In this document: positions 44,229 through 52,588 of the stretch, in pieces
How the letters are laid out: each line of letters opens with the position of its first letter
How positions within the stretch are numbered: position 1 is the first letter of the stretch
Source: an uncultured Eubacteriales bacterium
GTDB lineage: Bacteria > Bacillota > Clostridia > Saccharofermentanales > Fastidiosipilaceae
NCBI GenBank assembly: GCA_902373515.1
Contig: CABKML010000008.1
Span: 1-60,822, forward strand
Direction: 5' to 3'
DNA length: 60,822 nucleotides
Translations under genes and position numbers: made by a program
Notes under the pieces: model-generated
Told to the model about the DNA's origin: nothing
Seen by the model: only the letters and a program-made list of their open reading frames with translations
Database searches by the model: none

Positions 44229-44251
44229 CCCGGGAACGTCATTTCCGGGTA
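44229..44251 (+). other. Small hairpin in the leader of the ClC gene
   Basis: CCCGGGAA and TTTCCGGG flank a short loop, just before the ribosome binding site of the ClC gene. There is no T-run. Confidence 0.4.
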
Positions 44252-44271
44252 TTCTGTTGCGGAGAATGACA

Positions 44272-45582
44272 ATGAAACTTATGAAACAAGATGAAATACT
44301 CACATGGGGCGAGCTGTGTTTGTTCGCTTTAACCGGCATCCTCACCGGCCTGATAATAACCGCTTACAAATCGGGCTTGAAAGTTTTAAGCGGCCTAATG
44401 CGACAACTTTTGACTTTTACGCAGAACAATCCTTTATATTCCTGGCTCTTTGTCTTAGCCTTGCTACTTATCGGCTTAATTGTCTACATGTTGACCTTAC
44501 ATGACCCTGACAGCTTAGGCTCGGGCATCCCCGTCCTTTACGCCTTAATTGACCGCAAAAAAAAGAACAAATGGCAACGCACCCTGCCGCTGCGCTTTAT
44601 CACCAGTTTACTGACTGTCGGCTCCGGTTTAACTTTGGGACGTGAAGGCCCTTCAGTGCAAATGGGCGGCCTGGTCGGGCAAGGCGTCCGCGAACTTTAT
44701 GCCAAAGAAGCCGAACCGCGTTATTTCATAGGGGCAGGAGCAGGGGCCGCTTTGGCCGTCGCTTTCAACGCGCCTTTCGCCGGTATTTGTTTCAGCTTGG
44801 AAGAAATGATTAAACGCTTCAACAAAAAAGCCGTTTGCGGCAGTATCGTCACCGTGTTCTTCGCCGTCATCGCCTCCGACTGTCTGCTGCCGAATGTGCC
44901 GCTGCTGCAAGCTGTGCCGAAATTTCAGCTTTTGAGTTTGCGGCAATATTTCATCGTCGCTCTCATCGGTATTTTGGCCGGACTTTCAGGTTGCCTGTTC
45001 AACTTCTTGATTCTTAACAGCAATTTCCTTTATCGCTACCTGCCCCGGCAATTCGTCCTGCCTTTCACCTTAATCGCTCTCCTGATTCTTTGCGACCCGC
45101 GGCTGTTCGGCGTCGGCGAGAATATGTTGGAATATTCGTTAAAAGAAAATGTCGGCTTGACAACTTTAATCTACTTTTACCTCATGAAACTGCTGCTTTT
45201 GGCCTTGGCTTTCGGCATTAACGTCCCCGGTGGCACCCTGGTTCCGTTTTTGGTCAGCGGCGCCCTTTTAGGAAACATTTACGGCACTTTACTGGCAAAC
45301 TTGGGGCAGATTGACAGCAGCATGATTTTTTTCTTCGTCCTTTTAGGCATGTGCGGGCACTTTGCCGCCATCGTCAGAACACCTTTAACAGCGATTATTC
45401 TGGTTTGGGAAATCAGCGGTGGGGCTTTGGCTTATATGCTCTGTCTGGTTTTAGTCAGTCTTTTGGCTTACGTGACAGCGGAATTTCTCCGTGTCCCGCC
45501 TTTCTATGAATATCTTTATGACAAAATGCTGCAGTCTTTGCCGGCAAAAGGTGAAACTCCCGCATCGACGCTTAAATCTTGA
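44272..45582 (+). CDS. ClC-family chloride channel or Cl-/H+ antiporter
   Basis: Membrane protein of 436 residues from the ATG at 44272; CGGAGA stands 8 bp before it, while the ATG at 44266 touches that site. ClC selectivity motifs are present: LGSGIPVLYAL, LGREGPSVQMGG with the gating glutamate, and the later INVPGGTLVPFLVSGALLG. The intact GREGP motif argues for the chloride class rather than the fluoride-exporting ClC-F class. No C-terminal CBS domains are present. Likely role is acid or ion homeostasis (family knowledge). Confidence 0.92.
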   Translation: MKLMKQDEILTWGELCLFALTGILTGLIITAYKSGLKVLSGLMRQLLTFTQNNPLYSWLFVLALLLIGLIVYMLTLHDPDSLGSGIPVLYALIDRKKKNKWQRTLPLRFITSLLTVGSGLTLGREGPSVQMGGLVGQGVRELYAKEAEPRYFIGAGAGAALAVAFNAPFAGICFSLEEMIKRFNKKAVCGSIVTVFFAVIASDCLLPNVPLLQAVPKFQLLSLRQYFIVALIGILAGLSGCLFNFLILNSNFLYRYLPRQFVLPFTLIALLILCDPRLFGVGENMLEYSLKENVGLTTLIYFYLMKLLLLALAFGINVPGGTLVPFLVSGALLGNIYGTLLANLGQIDSSMIFFFVLLGMCGHFAAIVRTPLTAIILVWEISGGALAYMLCLVLVSLLAYVTAEFLRVPPFYEYLYDKMLQSLPAKGETPASTLKS

Positions 45583-45588
45583 TTTTTA

Positions 45589-45597
45589 TGCTAAAAT
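45589..45597 (+). promoter_or_regulatory. Extended -10 promoter of the ROK fructokinase gene
   Basis: TGCTAAAAT with hexamer 45592-45597, about 45 bp before the start codon. No good -35 is seen, which is usual with an extended -10. Confidence 0.45.
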
Positions 45598-45639
45598 GAC
45601 GCTGTAAAGGCTCATTTCAGCTTTCACGGAGGTACTGCT

Positions 45640-46548
45640 ATGTACGGATTAATTGAAGCCGGCGGCACAAAGTTCGTTTTGGCGCAGGCGGATGCGCAAG
45701 GAAATTTACACAATATTACAACTATACCGACTCAAACGCCGGATTTAACTTTGCCGCAAATTTATAATTATTTTCGTAAGGTTAAATTGCACGGTCTGAG
45801 TTTGGCCTGCTTCGGGCCTTTGGAATTGAATCGTGATTTGCCGACTTACGGCTATATAACCGACACCCCGAAAGTTGCCTGGCGCAATTGTCCGATTGTG
45901 CCGAACTTGGCCGAACAGCTGCCGATTGACAGTCTGATTTTCGATACGGATGTGAATTTCGCCGCTTTGGGCGAATATTATTTCGGTCGCGGTGAAGGTT
46001 CCCGCTCAACCTTATATTTGACGGTAGGCACGGGGATTGGCGGCGGTTTTGTGCAGGACGGCAATATTTTCAAAGGTGTAAGTCATCCGGAGATGGGGCA
46101 TGTTTTGGTTAAGCCTTGTCCGGGCGACGATTTTGCCGGCTGCTGTCCCTATCATCACAACTGTTTGGAAGGGATGGCCTCAGGTCCGGCTATTATGCAC
46201 CGTTACGGCTGTCAGGCGACGGAGCTGGGAACCAATCATGTCGTTTGGTCCTATATCGCCGATTATTTGGCGCAGGCACTGCTGACGTACACTGTTGTTT
46301 TGCGCCCGGAAAGAATTTGTCTGGGCGGCGGCGTCATGCAAAATCCCGCGCTTTTGCCTCAAGTGCAGGAGCGTTTTACAGCTTATGCCGGTAATTACCT
46401 GCCGTTACCGCCGGCAGCAACATATATCACCTTGCCGAAATTAAACGGTCGTTCCGCCCTTTACGGTTGTTTGGCCGGTCTTTTGCCGGCTGAGAAAATC
46501 AGCAATTTACAGGCGCAATTGGCCAAAGCCGCCAAAGCGAACGAATAA
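45640..46548 (+). CDS. scrK: ROK-family fructokinase
   Basis: Cytosolic kinase of 302 residues, expected to phosphorylate fructose (or mannose) at position 6. The N-terminus IEAGGTKFVLA is the fructokinase variant of the ROK ATP motif, with VGTGIGGGFV following. The zinc-binding stretch HPEMGHVLVKPCPGDDFAGCCPYHHNCLEG contains the C-P-x-H-x-x-C-x-E pattern of this subgroup (short form CCPYHHNCLEG). GGAGGT precedes the start. It has its own promoter and is followed by a bidirectional terminator. GmuE/YdhR-type enzymes are the closest alternatives. Confidence 0.9.
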   Translation: MYGLIEAGGTKFVLAQADAQGNLHNITTIPTQTPDLTLPQIYNYFRKVKLHGLSLACFGPLELNRDLPTYGYITDTPKVAWRNCPIVPNLAEQLPIDSLIFDTDVNFAALGEYYFGRGEGSRSTLYLTVGTGIGGGFVQDGNIFKGVSHPEMGHVLVKPCPGDDFAGCCPYHHNCLEGMASGPAIMHRYGCQATELGTNHVVWSYIADYLAQALLTYTVVLRPERICLGGGVMQNPALLPQVQERFTAYAGNYLPLPPAATYITLPKLNGRSALYGCLAGLLPAEKISNLQAQLAKAAKANE

Positions 46549-46676
46549 TTATCCGGCTCCGGTCGGCGTCGCTTGCGCTGTTTCCGGCTGTTATCGCCGG
46601 CTGTTGTCACTTGCTACGGCACCTGATTGCCCGTACTGAACAGTAGCAATTGGCCGTCTCGCTGCTACAAAAAAAT

Positions 46677-46713
46677 AACCGCCTTCTCTTGCGCTTGCTT
46701 GAGAAAAGCGGTT
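46677..46713. terminator. Bidirectional terminator between the fructokinase and ABC permease genes
   Basis: AACCGC/GCGGTT with an inner TTCTC/GAGAA stem, followed by TTTTAATTTT on the plus strand and preceded by A-runs that read as T on the minus strand. Confidence 0.8.
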
Positions 46714-46778
46714 TTAATTTTACCTCGCAGCTTACATCGATTCAAATTGTTGTGACATCGCCCTTATGCGGCCGGCCT

Positions 46779-48521
46779 CTAAAACTCCGTTACGCCGCCT
46801 TTTTGCAGCTGTTTCTTCGAACCTCGTCCGTATACAAGATAGAGAATAATCACGTTAAAAACCACCAAAATAACGGAATACACAAGGTTTATCGCTCTGG
46901 CATCAACCGTCGCTGCCGGATCGGAATTGGAACGAATCAAAATACCGATTGTCTCCTGATTAGGCTGATACAGGAAAGTCGACATATTATACTCGGCCAA
47001 ATTCAAAGTAAAATTCAAAGCAATCAAAGCCAGAACCACCGGCATCAACGCCGGCAGAATAATCCGCCTGAAAGTCCGAAAACTCGAAGCTCCCAAATTT
47101 CGGGACGCATCTTCCAAATTATGATCGAAAGAATAATAAGCACTCTTCAAATAACGCAACGTTTTCGGCAGCAAAATCACCAAATAAGCAACCGGCACAA
47201 TCCACTGCTGCCCCACAACCATCTGCCCCAAAAGCAGAGGACTGGAATGGTCATAAGCCAAAATATAACCCAAAGCAATCATAATCGTCGGTACCAGCCA
47301 CGGAATATAATAAATATACTCAATCGTCTGCGCAAAAGCATTCTGCTTCTGTCTCATAATCCAGCGCACCAACAGCAGCATAAACAAAACCGACGCCACC
47401 GCCGCAATACCGGCATAACAAATACTGCGCAACAAAGGCACATAACCTTTAACATCACTTAAAATCTTAATATAGTGCGCCAACGTAAAGTGCGCAAAAG
47501 AAAACTTCTGCTCCGCAATCGCTTTAGTATCCTGGAAAGAAAAGAGCACGACGAAAAACATCGGCATCGTATAAATAGCGAACAAAATCCAGGCAATCAC
47601 ATTAGTAAAAACCCTTAAATAAGGATTATTGATTTTTTGCTTCACCAAGCGCGTCTTCGTCTTGGCCGTCGATAAATAATTGCCCTTCCGCTCATTCAAA
47701 GTCAACGAAAAAAGCAGAATCATCTGCGAAATACCCAAAATCACGGACAACAACGCAGCAATATCGCGCGACGCCGGCCGCCCGGAAAAAGTCAAAATCA
47801 TCGGTGCAATCGTCTGAAACTCTTTCCCGCCGACCATCAAAGGCGCCGAAAAAGCACCCAGACCGATAGCAAACGTCATAACAATCAAAGTCAAAAACAC
47901 CGGCTTCAACGTCGGCAAAACCACCTGCCGCAAAATCTTCCACTGACCGGCCCCCAAATTCTTGGCCGCATCAATTGTATTATTATCCACTTCCCTAATT
48001 GCACTTGAAAGAAAAATCAAATGATTGGAAGTAAAAGAAAATGTCATCACCAACAAAACCGCCGGGAAACCGACGAACCAACCGCGATTCAAAGACGGAA
48101 ACAGACGCGCCAAATAAGTGGTAATCACGCCTTCCTGCCCGTAAAGATTAATCCAACCGTTAGCAATCAACAAACCGGAAAAAGCCAAAGTCGAAATATA
48201 ACCCAAGCGCAAAATTTTCGCGCCTTTCAAATCGAAATACTCCGTAATCAGAACCAAAAACGTCCCGACGAAATTAACCGTAAAAGTAAGAACAACAGCC
48301 AAAACAAACGAATTTTCAATCGACTTCAAAGCCCTTTGCGAAGTCATAATCTTGCCGAATGCCCGCCAGGAAAACTGACCGTTAACATAAAACGTCTGCA
48401 CCAGAACGCCCCACAAAGGATAAATCATAAAAGCAACAGCAAACCAAATAACGGCAATTAAAAAAATTGCTTGCCCCAACTGCCGACGTTTACCTTGGAT
48501 AATGTCGCTCATGCCGCTCAT
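46779..48521 (-). CDS. ABC transporter permease with two fused permease domains (FbpB/AfuB type)
   Basis: Inner-membrane protein of 580 residues made of two homologous permease halves. Each half has an EAA loop: DAAKNLGAGQWKILRQVVLP near residue 185 and DASRNLGASSFRTFRRIILP near residue 475. Fused permeases of this size are typical of ferric-iron and 2-aminoethylphosphonate importers. GAGGAGAAG precedes the start. Its ATG overlaps the ATPase stop codon (ATGA), so the two are translationally coupled. Substrate is not decided by sequence. Confidence 0.88.
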   Translation of the reverse strand: MSGMSDIIQGKRRQLGQAIFLIAVIWFAVAFMIYPLWGVLVQTFYVNGQFSWRAFGKIMTSQRALKSIENSFVLAVVLTFTVNFVGTFLVLITEYFDLKGAKILRLGYISTLAFSGLLIANGWINLYGQEGVITTYLARLFPSLNRGWFVGFPAVLLVMTFSFTSNHLIFLSSAIREVDNNTIDAAKNLGAGQWKILRQVVLPTLKPVFLTLIVMTFAIGLGAFSAPLMVGGKEFQTIAPMILTFSGRPASRDIAALLSVILGISQMILLFSLTLNERKGNYLSTAKTKTRLVKQKINNPYLRVFTNVIAWILFAIYTMPMFFVVLFSFQDTKAIAEQKFSFAHFTLAHYIKILSDVKGYVPLLRSICYAGIAAVASVLFMLLLVRWIMRQKQNAFAQTIEYIYYIPWLVPTIMIALGYILAYDHSSPLLLGQMVVGQQWIVPVAYLVILLPKTLRYLKSAYYSFDHNLEDASRNLGASSFRTFRRIILPALMPVVLALIALNFTLNLAEYNMSTFLYQPNQETIGILIRSNSDPAATVDARAINLVYSVILVVFNVIILYLVYGRGSKKQLQKGGVTEF

Positions 48522-49546
48522 TGCTTCTTCTCCTCATACTCCAAAATATGCTCGAGATTAATATACACTTCAATCCGATCCTGTACCTTAAAACTGAAAT
48601 TACCGTCTTTTTTATTAATCATCTTCAACTTTTGCCCGTAAACATCAAGATAAACCGTACTGAACGTCCCCTGATAAACTTCCGCCAGCACCACAGCCGG
48701 CAACTTAACACACTTCTTCCCGTCAGGCAGCTGATAAACTTTAATTTTCTCCGGGCGAATATAATGCCGCTTACTCAAATCGAACTTCGATCCGCTTTGC
48801 TCATTAATCTTCTCCATCAGCGCCGGCGGCAAAAGATTGGAATCACCGATAAACGTACAAACAAACTCGGTAGCCGAATGATCATAAATCTCCTCCGGCG
48901 TCCCCACCTGCTCAATAAACCCGTTATTAAAAACAGCAATATGATCCGACAGCTCCAACGCCTCTTCCTGATCGTGCGTCACATATATAGCCGTCATCCC
49001 CGCTTCTCGCTGAATAGCCTTAAGCTCCGAGCGCAACTGCTTCCGCAACTTCGCATCCAAATTCGACAAAGGCTCATCAAAAAGCACCACCGACGGCTTA
49101 CGCGCCAAAGCCCGGGCAATCGCCACCCTTTGCTGCTGCCCGCCGGAAAGCTCCGAAACATTGCGTTTCAACTGATTTTCCGCCAAATCAACCAGCGTCG
49201 CCAACTCCAGCACCCGCTCATTAATCTTACTTTTGGGCATCTTATCAACAGTCAAACCGTAAGCAATATTGTCAAAAACCGTCATCGTCGGAAACAACGC
49301 ATACGACTGAAAAACCATGCCTAAGCCGCGTCTCTCAACCGGAACACCCGTAATATCCTCATCATTAATAAAAATCCGGCCGTTACTCGGATTAATAAAA
49401 CCGGCAATCGCCCTCAAAGTAGTTGTTTTACCACAGCCTGACGGTCCGAGAAAAGTAAAAAATTCGCCCTTATTCACCGTGATATTCAAATTGTCGACGG
49501 CGACAAACTGACCGTAATTAATGCGCAGATCCTTAATTTTCAACAT
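48518..49546 (-). CDS. ABC transporter ATP-binding protein (FbpC/PotA type)
   Basis: Cytosolic ATPase of 342 residues. Walker A is GPSGCGKTT at 34-42, the Q-loop lies in VFQSYALFPTMTV, the signature is LSGGQQQRVAIARAL and Walker B is VVLFDEPLSNLDAKL. The C-terminal 110 residues form a TOBE-type regulatory domain. AAGGTG precedes the start. It lies between the binding-protein gene, from which it is separated by a hairpin terminator, and the fused permease gene, which it overlaps. Confidence 0.92.
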   Translation of the reverse strand: MLKIKDLRINYGQFVAVDNLNITVNKGEFFTFLGPSGCGKTTTLRAIAGFINPSNGRIFINDEDITGVPVERRGLGMVFQSYALFPTMTVFDNIAYGLTVDKMPKSKINERVLELATLVDLAENQLKRNVSELSGGQQQRVAIARALARKPSVVLFDEPLSNLDAKLRKQLRSELKAIQREAGMTAIYVTHDQEEALELSDHIAVFNNGFIEQVGTPEEIYDHSATEFVCTFIGDSNLLPPALMEKINEQSGSKFDLSKRHYIRPEKIKVYQLPDGKKCVKLPAVVLAEVYQGTFSTVYLDVYGQKLKMINKKDGNFSFKVQDRIEVYINLEHILEYEEKKQ

Positions 49547-49568
49547 AATTGCACCTTATTAAAACAAA

Positions 49569-49588
49569 GGGGAAGAAAATTCTTCCCC
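49569..49588 (-). terminator. Intra-operon terminator between the binding-protein and ATPase genes
   Basis: GGGGAAGAA and TTCTTCCCC flank two A, followed on the minus strand by TTTGTTTT. It sits just after the binding-protein stop, like the hairpin in the maltodextrin operon. Confidence 0.7.
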
Positions 49589-49605
49589 GTTTTGGTCTTA
49601 CTGAA

Positions 49606-50694
49606 TTACTTCAAAATTTCCAATTCAACCTTTTCGACCCATTCATCAATGTGTTGATTGATGAACTTCCAGTCAACTTTCATCGGCTTGGTAGCCTTCA
49701 TAATCTCCTGCAATCTCGGATCGGCAGCTTCCTGCGCCTTCGGATTGACCGGGAAAGTACCGAACTTCGCCGTCCACTCTTTCTGAGCCTCAGCACTGCC
49801 GAACCAGTCAACAAACTGCTTGGCCTTGCTGTAATCATGATCCTTACCTTTATTGACGATACCGATTTGCTCACAAACCGAGAAAACGCCCTCTTTCGGA
49901 TTAATAGGAACAGCCTTGAAATCGAACTTTTTCTCTGATTTCGGTACAGCGGTGGAGAAGAAATACATGATGGGCACTTTACCCGTCGCAAAATTCTTCA
50001 CATAATCCTCACCCTTAGGCGGCATATAACCGTGCTCGTAGAACTTCTTCAACTGATTCCAGCCCTCATCGGAAATACCGTTCTTGCTCTTATCATCACG
50101 ATACTTCAAAAGAATACTCATCGCAGCCTTCTGATCCGTACCGCCGCTGATAGCCTGCGACAGACGATATTTTTTCACGAACTTTTCATTGTTAATCAAA
50201 TCGTCCCAGTCCTTGGGCGCATCCTTGATATATTTCGGATTATACATTAAATAAATACGCACTTCCAAAACCGGCGAGAACAAGCCGTTACCCTGAACAT
50301 ATTCTTTCGGAATATCTTTCAACCACTTCGGCTCATATTTTTCCAACAGTCCCTGGTCGGCCAACTTGGTGAAATAACCTTCATCCATACCCAGAGCAAT
50401 ATCAGCCTGCGGTGCTTTTTTCTCAGCTACCAGACGATTGTAAACCTCACCGCCGGGAACTTTCACAAACTTCAAATCAATTCCCATCGCCTTGGCTTTT
50501 TCTGTCAGCCAGGCATCACGGCCGTCCTGTACCGTGTTGGAATAAATGACCAACTCACTCGTCTTGGCCGGTTTTCCGCTATCCTTCTTCTGACTGTCAG
50601 CCGGTTTTCCGGTAGCGCTGCTGCAAGCAGTTAAACCGATTGTCAAAGCGCTGAAAGCAGCCAATAACTTGATGGCTTTATTCTTTAACATCAT
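49606..50694 (-). CDS. ABC transporter substrate-binding lipoprotein (FbpA/AfuA-like)
   Basis: Binding lipoprotein of 362 residues. The signal ends at LTAC with Cys24. The mature N-terminus ELVIYSNTVQDGRDAWL and the phrase ADIALGMDEGYFTKLADQGLLEKYEP (core LADQGLLEKYEP) are typical of extracellular solute-binding family 1 members used for ferric iron, phosphonate or thiamine. I do not see a clear tyrosine pair diagnostic of iron binding, so the substrate stays open. AAAGGAC precedes the start. A 149-bp repeat lies directly upstream of its promoter. Confidence 0.85.
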   Translation of the reverse strand: MMLKNKAIKLLAAFSALTIGLTACSSATGKPADSQKKDSGKPAKTSELVIYSNTVQDGRDAWLTEKAKAMGIDLKFVKVPGGEVYNRLVAEKKAPQADIALGMDEGYFTKLADQGLLEKYEPKWLKDIPKEYVQGNGLFSPVLEVRIYLMYNPKYIKDAPKDWDDLINNEKFVKKYRLSQAISGGTDQKAAMSILLKYRDDKSKNGISDEGWNQLKKFYEHGYMPPKGEDYVKNFATGKVPIMYFFSTAVPKSEKKFDFKAVPINPKEGVFSVCEQIGIVNKGKDHDYSKAKQFVDWFGSAEAQKEWTAKFGTFPVNPKAQEAADPRLQEIMKATKPMKVDWKFINQHIDEWVEKVELEILK

Positions 50695-50740
50695 GGCAAT
50701 TTGTCCTTTCTAAAAACAAACATTCATCTAGTCATAGAAG

Positions 50741-50749
50741 ATTATAACA
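50741..50749 (-). promoter_or_regulatory. Extended -10 promoter of the iron/phosphonate-type ABC operon
   Basis: Minus-strand TGTTATAAT (plus positions 50741-50749), about 45 bp before the binding-protein start. The -35 region falls at the edge of the 149-bp repeat, so insertion of the repeat may have reset upstream control. Confidence 0.55.
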
Positions 50750-50763
50750 TATGACAAATGTAA

Positions 50764-50912
50764 AGTGGGGCGCGCAACACATGGTCTTTTTTCCTGTTAA
50801 CGACGACGCGTTCACAATTTACGACATATAGAGCGACGCGTTCACTTTTTTTCCTTGAGTGCGACGACGCGTTCACAATTTACTGCCTGTAGAGCGACGC
50901 GTTCACTTTTTT
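50764..50912. repeat. 149-bp interspersed repeat, copy 1
   Basis: Identical base for base to 54125-54273. It begins AGTGGGGCGCGCAACACATG and contains four GACGCGTTCAC words starting at 50805, 50835, 50866 and 50896, spaced 30, 31 and 30 bp. The inner part is two copies of a 61-bp unit. It is too short to encode a transposase. Confidence 0.95.
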
Positions 50913-50915
50913 CGC

Positions 50916-52277
50916 CTATTTTTTCCTTCGAGCTACAAGTCCGGCAAATAAAATAGTCAGACCGTTGAGTATACCGGGGATTTGCCTCAATTCACCTGTT
51001 TTGACTACACGATGTTTCGGCGTCGGTTCTGTTACTGTAGTCGTTACTGTAGGCGCAGGCGAAGTTTCAGTCTGCTTTGGGGTCGGTACAGGATTGGGTG
51101 TCGGGGTTGGTGTCGGGTTCGGCTCGGGATTAGGTCCGGGGTTTGGTCCGGGATTGGGTTCAGCATCCGGGCATAAAGTTATAACGGCGGCCGCCTGATC
51201 ACAAGCATCTTCATCAACACCGTTCAATTTATAAGACATTGCCGGATTCTTTTTAAGTTGGAAGGTTTCTATGTACCAATCGAAAAAGGATTTAGCATAA
51301 GGTTTTTGCTTGGCGTCAACATCGGCTCCTATAAGTGTCTTGGAATTAATTTCTTTAGTTACAGCACATTGGGCACAACCTGTAAGTCCATCTTTTGTGT
51401 TTTGGGCTAATAACGCTCGGTTAATTGCTGCATCACTGAGTGAATATTTGGGTAAAGCTCCTCTTACCGCTTCGGAATAATCTGTTAACATTTGCGAATC
51501 ATTGTAGCCGCCTTCCGAATGGTCGATGGAAACTGCATTAGTTACTCTGATAGGCAGGACGGTAAGTTCAGACTCGGTTTTGACGTCACCTTCTAATTTC
51601 AATGTAAATACACCATCTTCATTTATTGTAAAACTGTACTCGTCATACAGTTCGTGATTGGTCATATTATTGCTTATATCACTGTAGTAAAGGTAGGAAA
51701 CTTGCCCCTCTTCCGTATTTACATAAGAAGAGCTTTTGAAAACACCCAAATTAGGATTTTGTAAGTTGGAACTCAATTGTCCGCCGTAAGCAGGCGGGTT
51801 TGCCTTATCCCCTTGAGCATAAACAATCTTGCCTGCAGCATCAATTTTAAGTTCAACTATATTAAGTTCTTTATTCACAGCCTGTACCGGAACTTCCGGT
51901 GCAGCTGTCATGCTTACATTTGCAGGGGAATTTTGTAATATTTGCTCGTATTTTTCCCGATCGGGGACGCTTACTAAAGTCAGCTTGACATTTTGCAGTA
52001 CTTTAGGGACAAAAATTACCGTTTTTTGGATATTTGTGCCTTCGCTGCTTAAAAGTTTACTGCTCTGTATTGTGTAAGAAAGATGGGCTATATCACCGAT
52101 TTTTTTCACGCAAGTAGTGCCGGCATTGCAATTAACTGCGCCATTAGTTACTGATACGATTCCACCGCCGCCGATAGCCGCTCCGGTTGTTTGTTTGTTA
52201 AGGCAAGTTGCAGATAACAATGATAATGTTATTGCCGCTGCAACTAAGATGTTCCTTAAGTGTTGTGCTTTTTTCAT
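50916..52277 (-). CDS. Anchored surface protein with Pro-rich stalk, unknown function
   Basis: Surface protein of 453 residues. A signal peptide covers about 1-30; LSATC at Cys25 is a poor lipobox, so type I cleavage is more likely. The central 330 residues match no domain I recognise, with several cysteines (CNAGTTC, LTGCAQCAV, ACDQAAAVITLC) that could form disulfides. A PNPGPNP and TPTPTP stalk follows, then HRVVKTGE, a hydrophobic helix and RRKK. GTAGGT precedes the start. The gene lies between copies 1 and 2 of the 149-bp repeat, its stop only 3 bp from copy 1. Confidence 0.8.
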   Translation of the reverse strand: MKKAQHLRNILVAAAITLSLLSATCLNKQTTGAAIGGGGIVSVTNGAVNCNAGTTCVKKIGDIAHLSYTIQSSKLLSSEGTNIQKTVIFVPKVLQNVKLTLVSVPDREKYEQILQNSPANVSMTAAPEVPVQAVNKELNIVELKIDAAGKIVYAQGDKANPPAYGGQLSSNLQNPNLGVFKSSSYVNTEEGQVSYLYYSDISNNMTNHELYDEYSFTINEDGVFTLKLEGDVKTESELTVLPIRVTNAVSIDHSEGGYNDSQMLTDYSEAVRGALPKYSLSDAAINRALLAQNTKDGLTGCAQCAVTKEINSKTLIGADVDAKQKPYAKSFFDWYIETFQLKKNPAMSYKLNGVDEDACDQAAAVITLCPDAEPNPGPNPGPNPEPNPTPTPTPNPVPTPKQTETSPAPTVTTTVTEPTPKHRVVKTGELRQIPGILNGLTILFAGLVARRKK

Positions 52278-52588
52278 AAGTACCTACTTTCAGTTACGCG
52301 CCGGAATTCGGTTTTGTCGGCCGTTAAATATTAATATTCTAACATATCAAATTCTTTTTTGCTGCTTCCTGCCGGGGCGCGCAACACATGGTCTTTTTTC
52401 CTGTTAACGACGACGCGTTCACAATTTACGACATATAGAGCGACGCATTCACTTTTTTTCCTTGAGTATGACGACGCATTCACAAATTTCTACCTGAGCT
52501 AAAGTATAAAAGGCATCCGAAGATGAAAAGGGATTTGTGTCTTTTGATATTGTACTTATACTAGTCTTTTCTTGTTTTTGTATCTGCT
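52278..52588. other. Intergenic region holding the degenerate repeat copy and leader of the surface gene
   Basis: It contains the upstream region of the surface-protein gene and repeat copy 2. The 3' end region of the AbiEii gene has no strong terminator hairpin that I can see. Confidence 0.5.
52374..52495. repeat. Interspersed repeat, copy 2 (decayed)
   Basis: The first 70 or so bases are identical to copies 1 and 3. Further in, GACGCGTTCAC has become GACGCATTCAC twice and the end is lost after ACGACGCATTCACAAATTTC. It separates the surface-protein gene from the AbiE genes. Confidence 0.9.

Noticed and set aside
46650..47462. Plus-strand open frame of 270 codons opposite the fused permease gene
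   Set aside because: It is Gln/His/Arg/Asn-rich, low-complexity antisense sequence without ribosome binding site; the minus-strand frame has clear permease motifs.
48521..49324. Plus-strand open frame of 267 codons opposite the ATPase gene
   Set aside because: It is an antisense shadow with unnatural composition; the minus strand encodes all ATPase motifs.
50764..50912. CRISPR-like array (four short repeats at regular spacing)
   Set aside because: The repeat word is only 11 bp, the spacers are about 20 bp and are themselves repeated with a 61-bp period, and the same array recurs identically at 54125. No cas genes are present.
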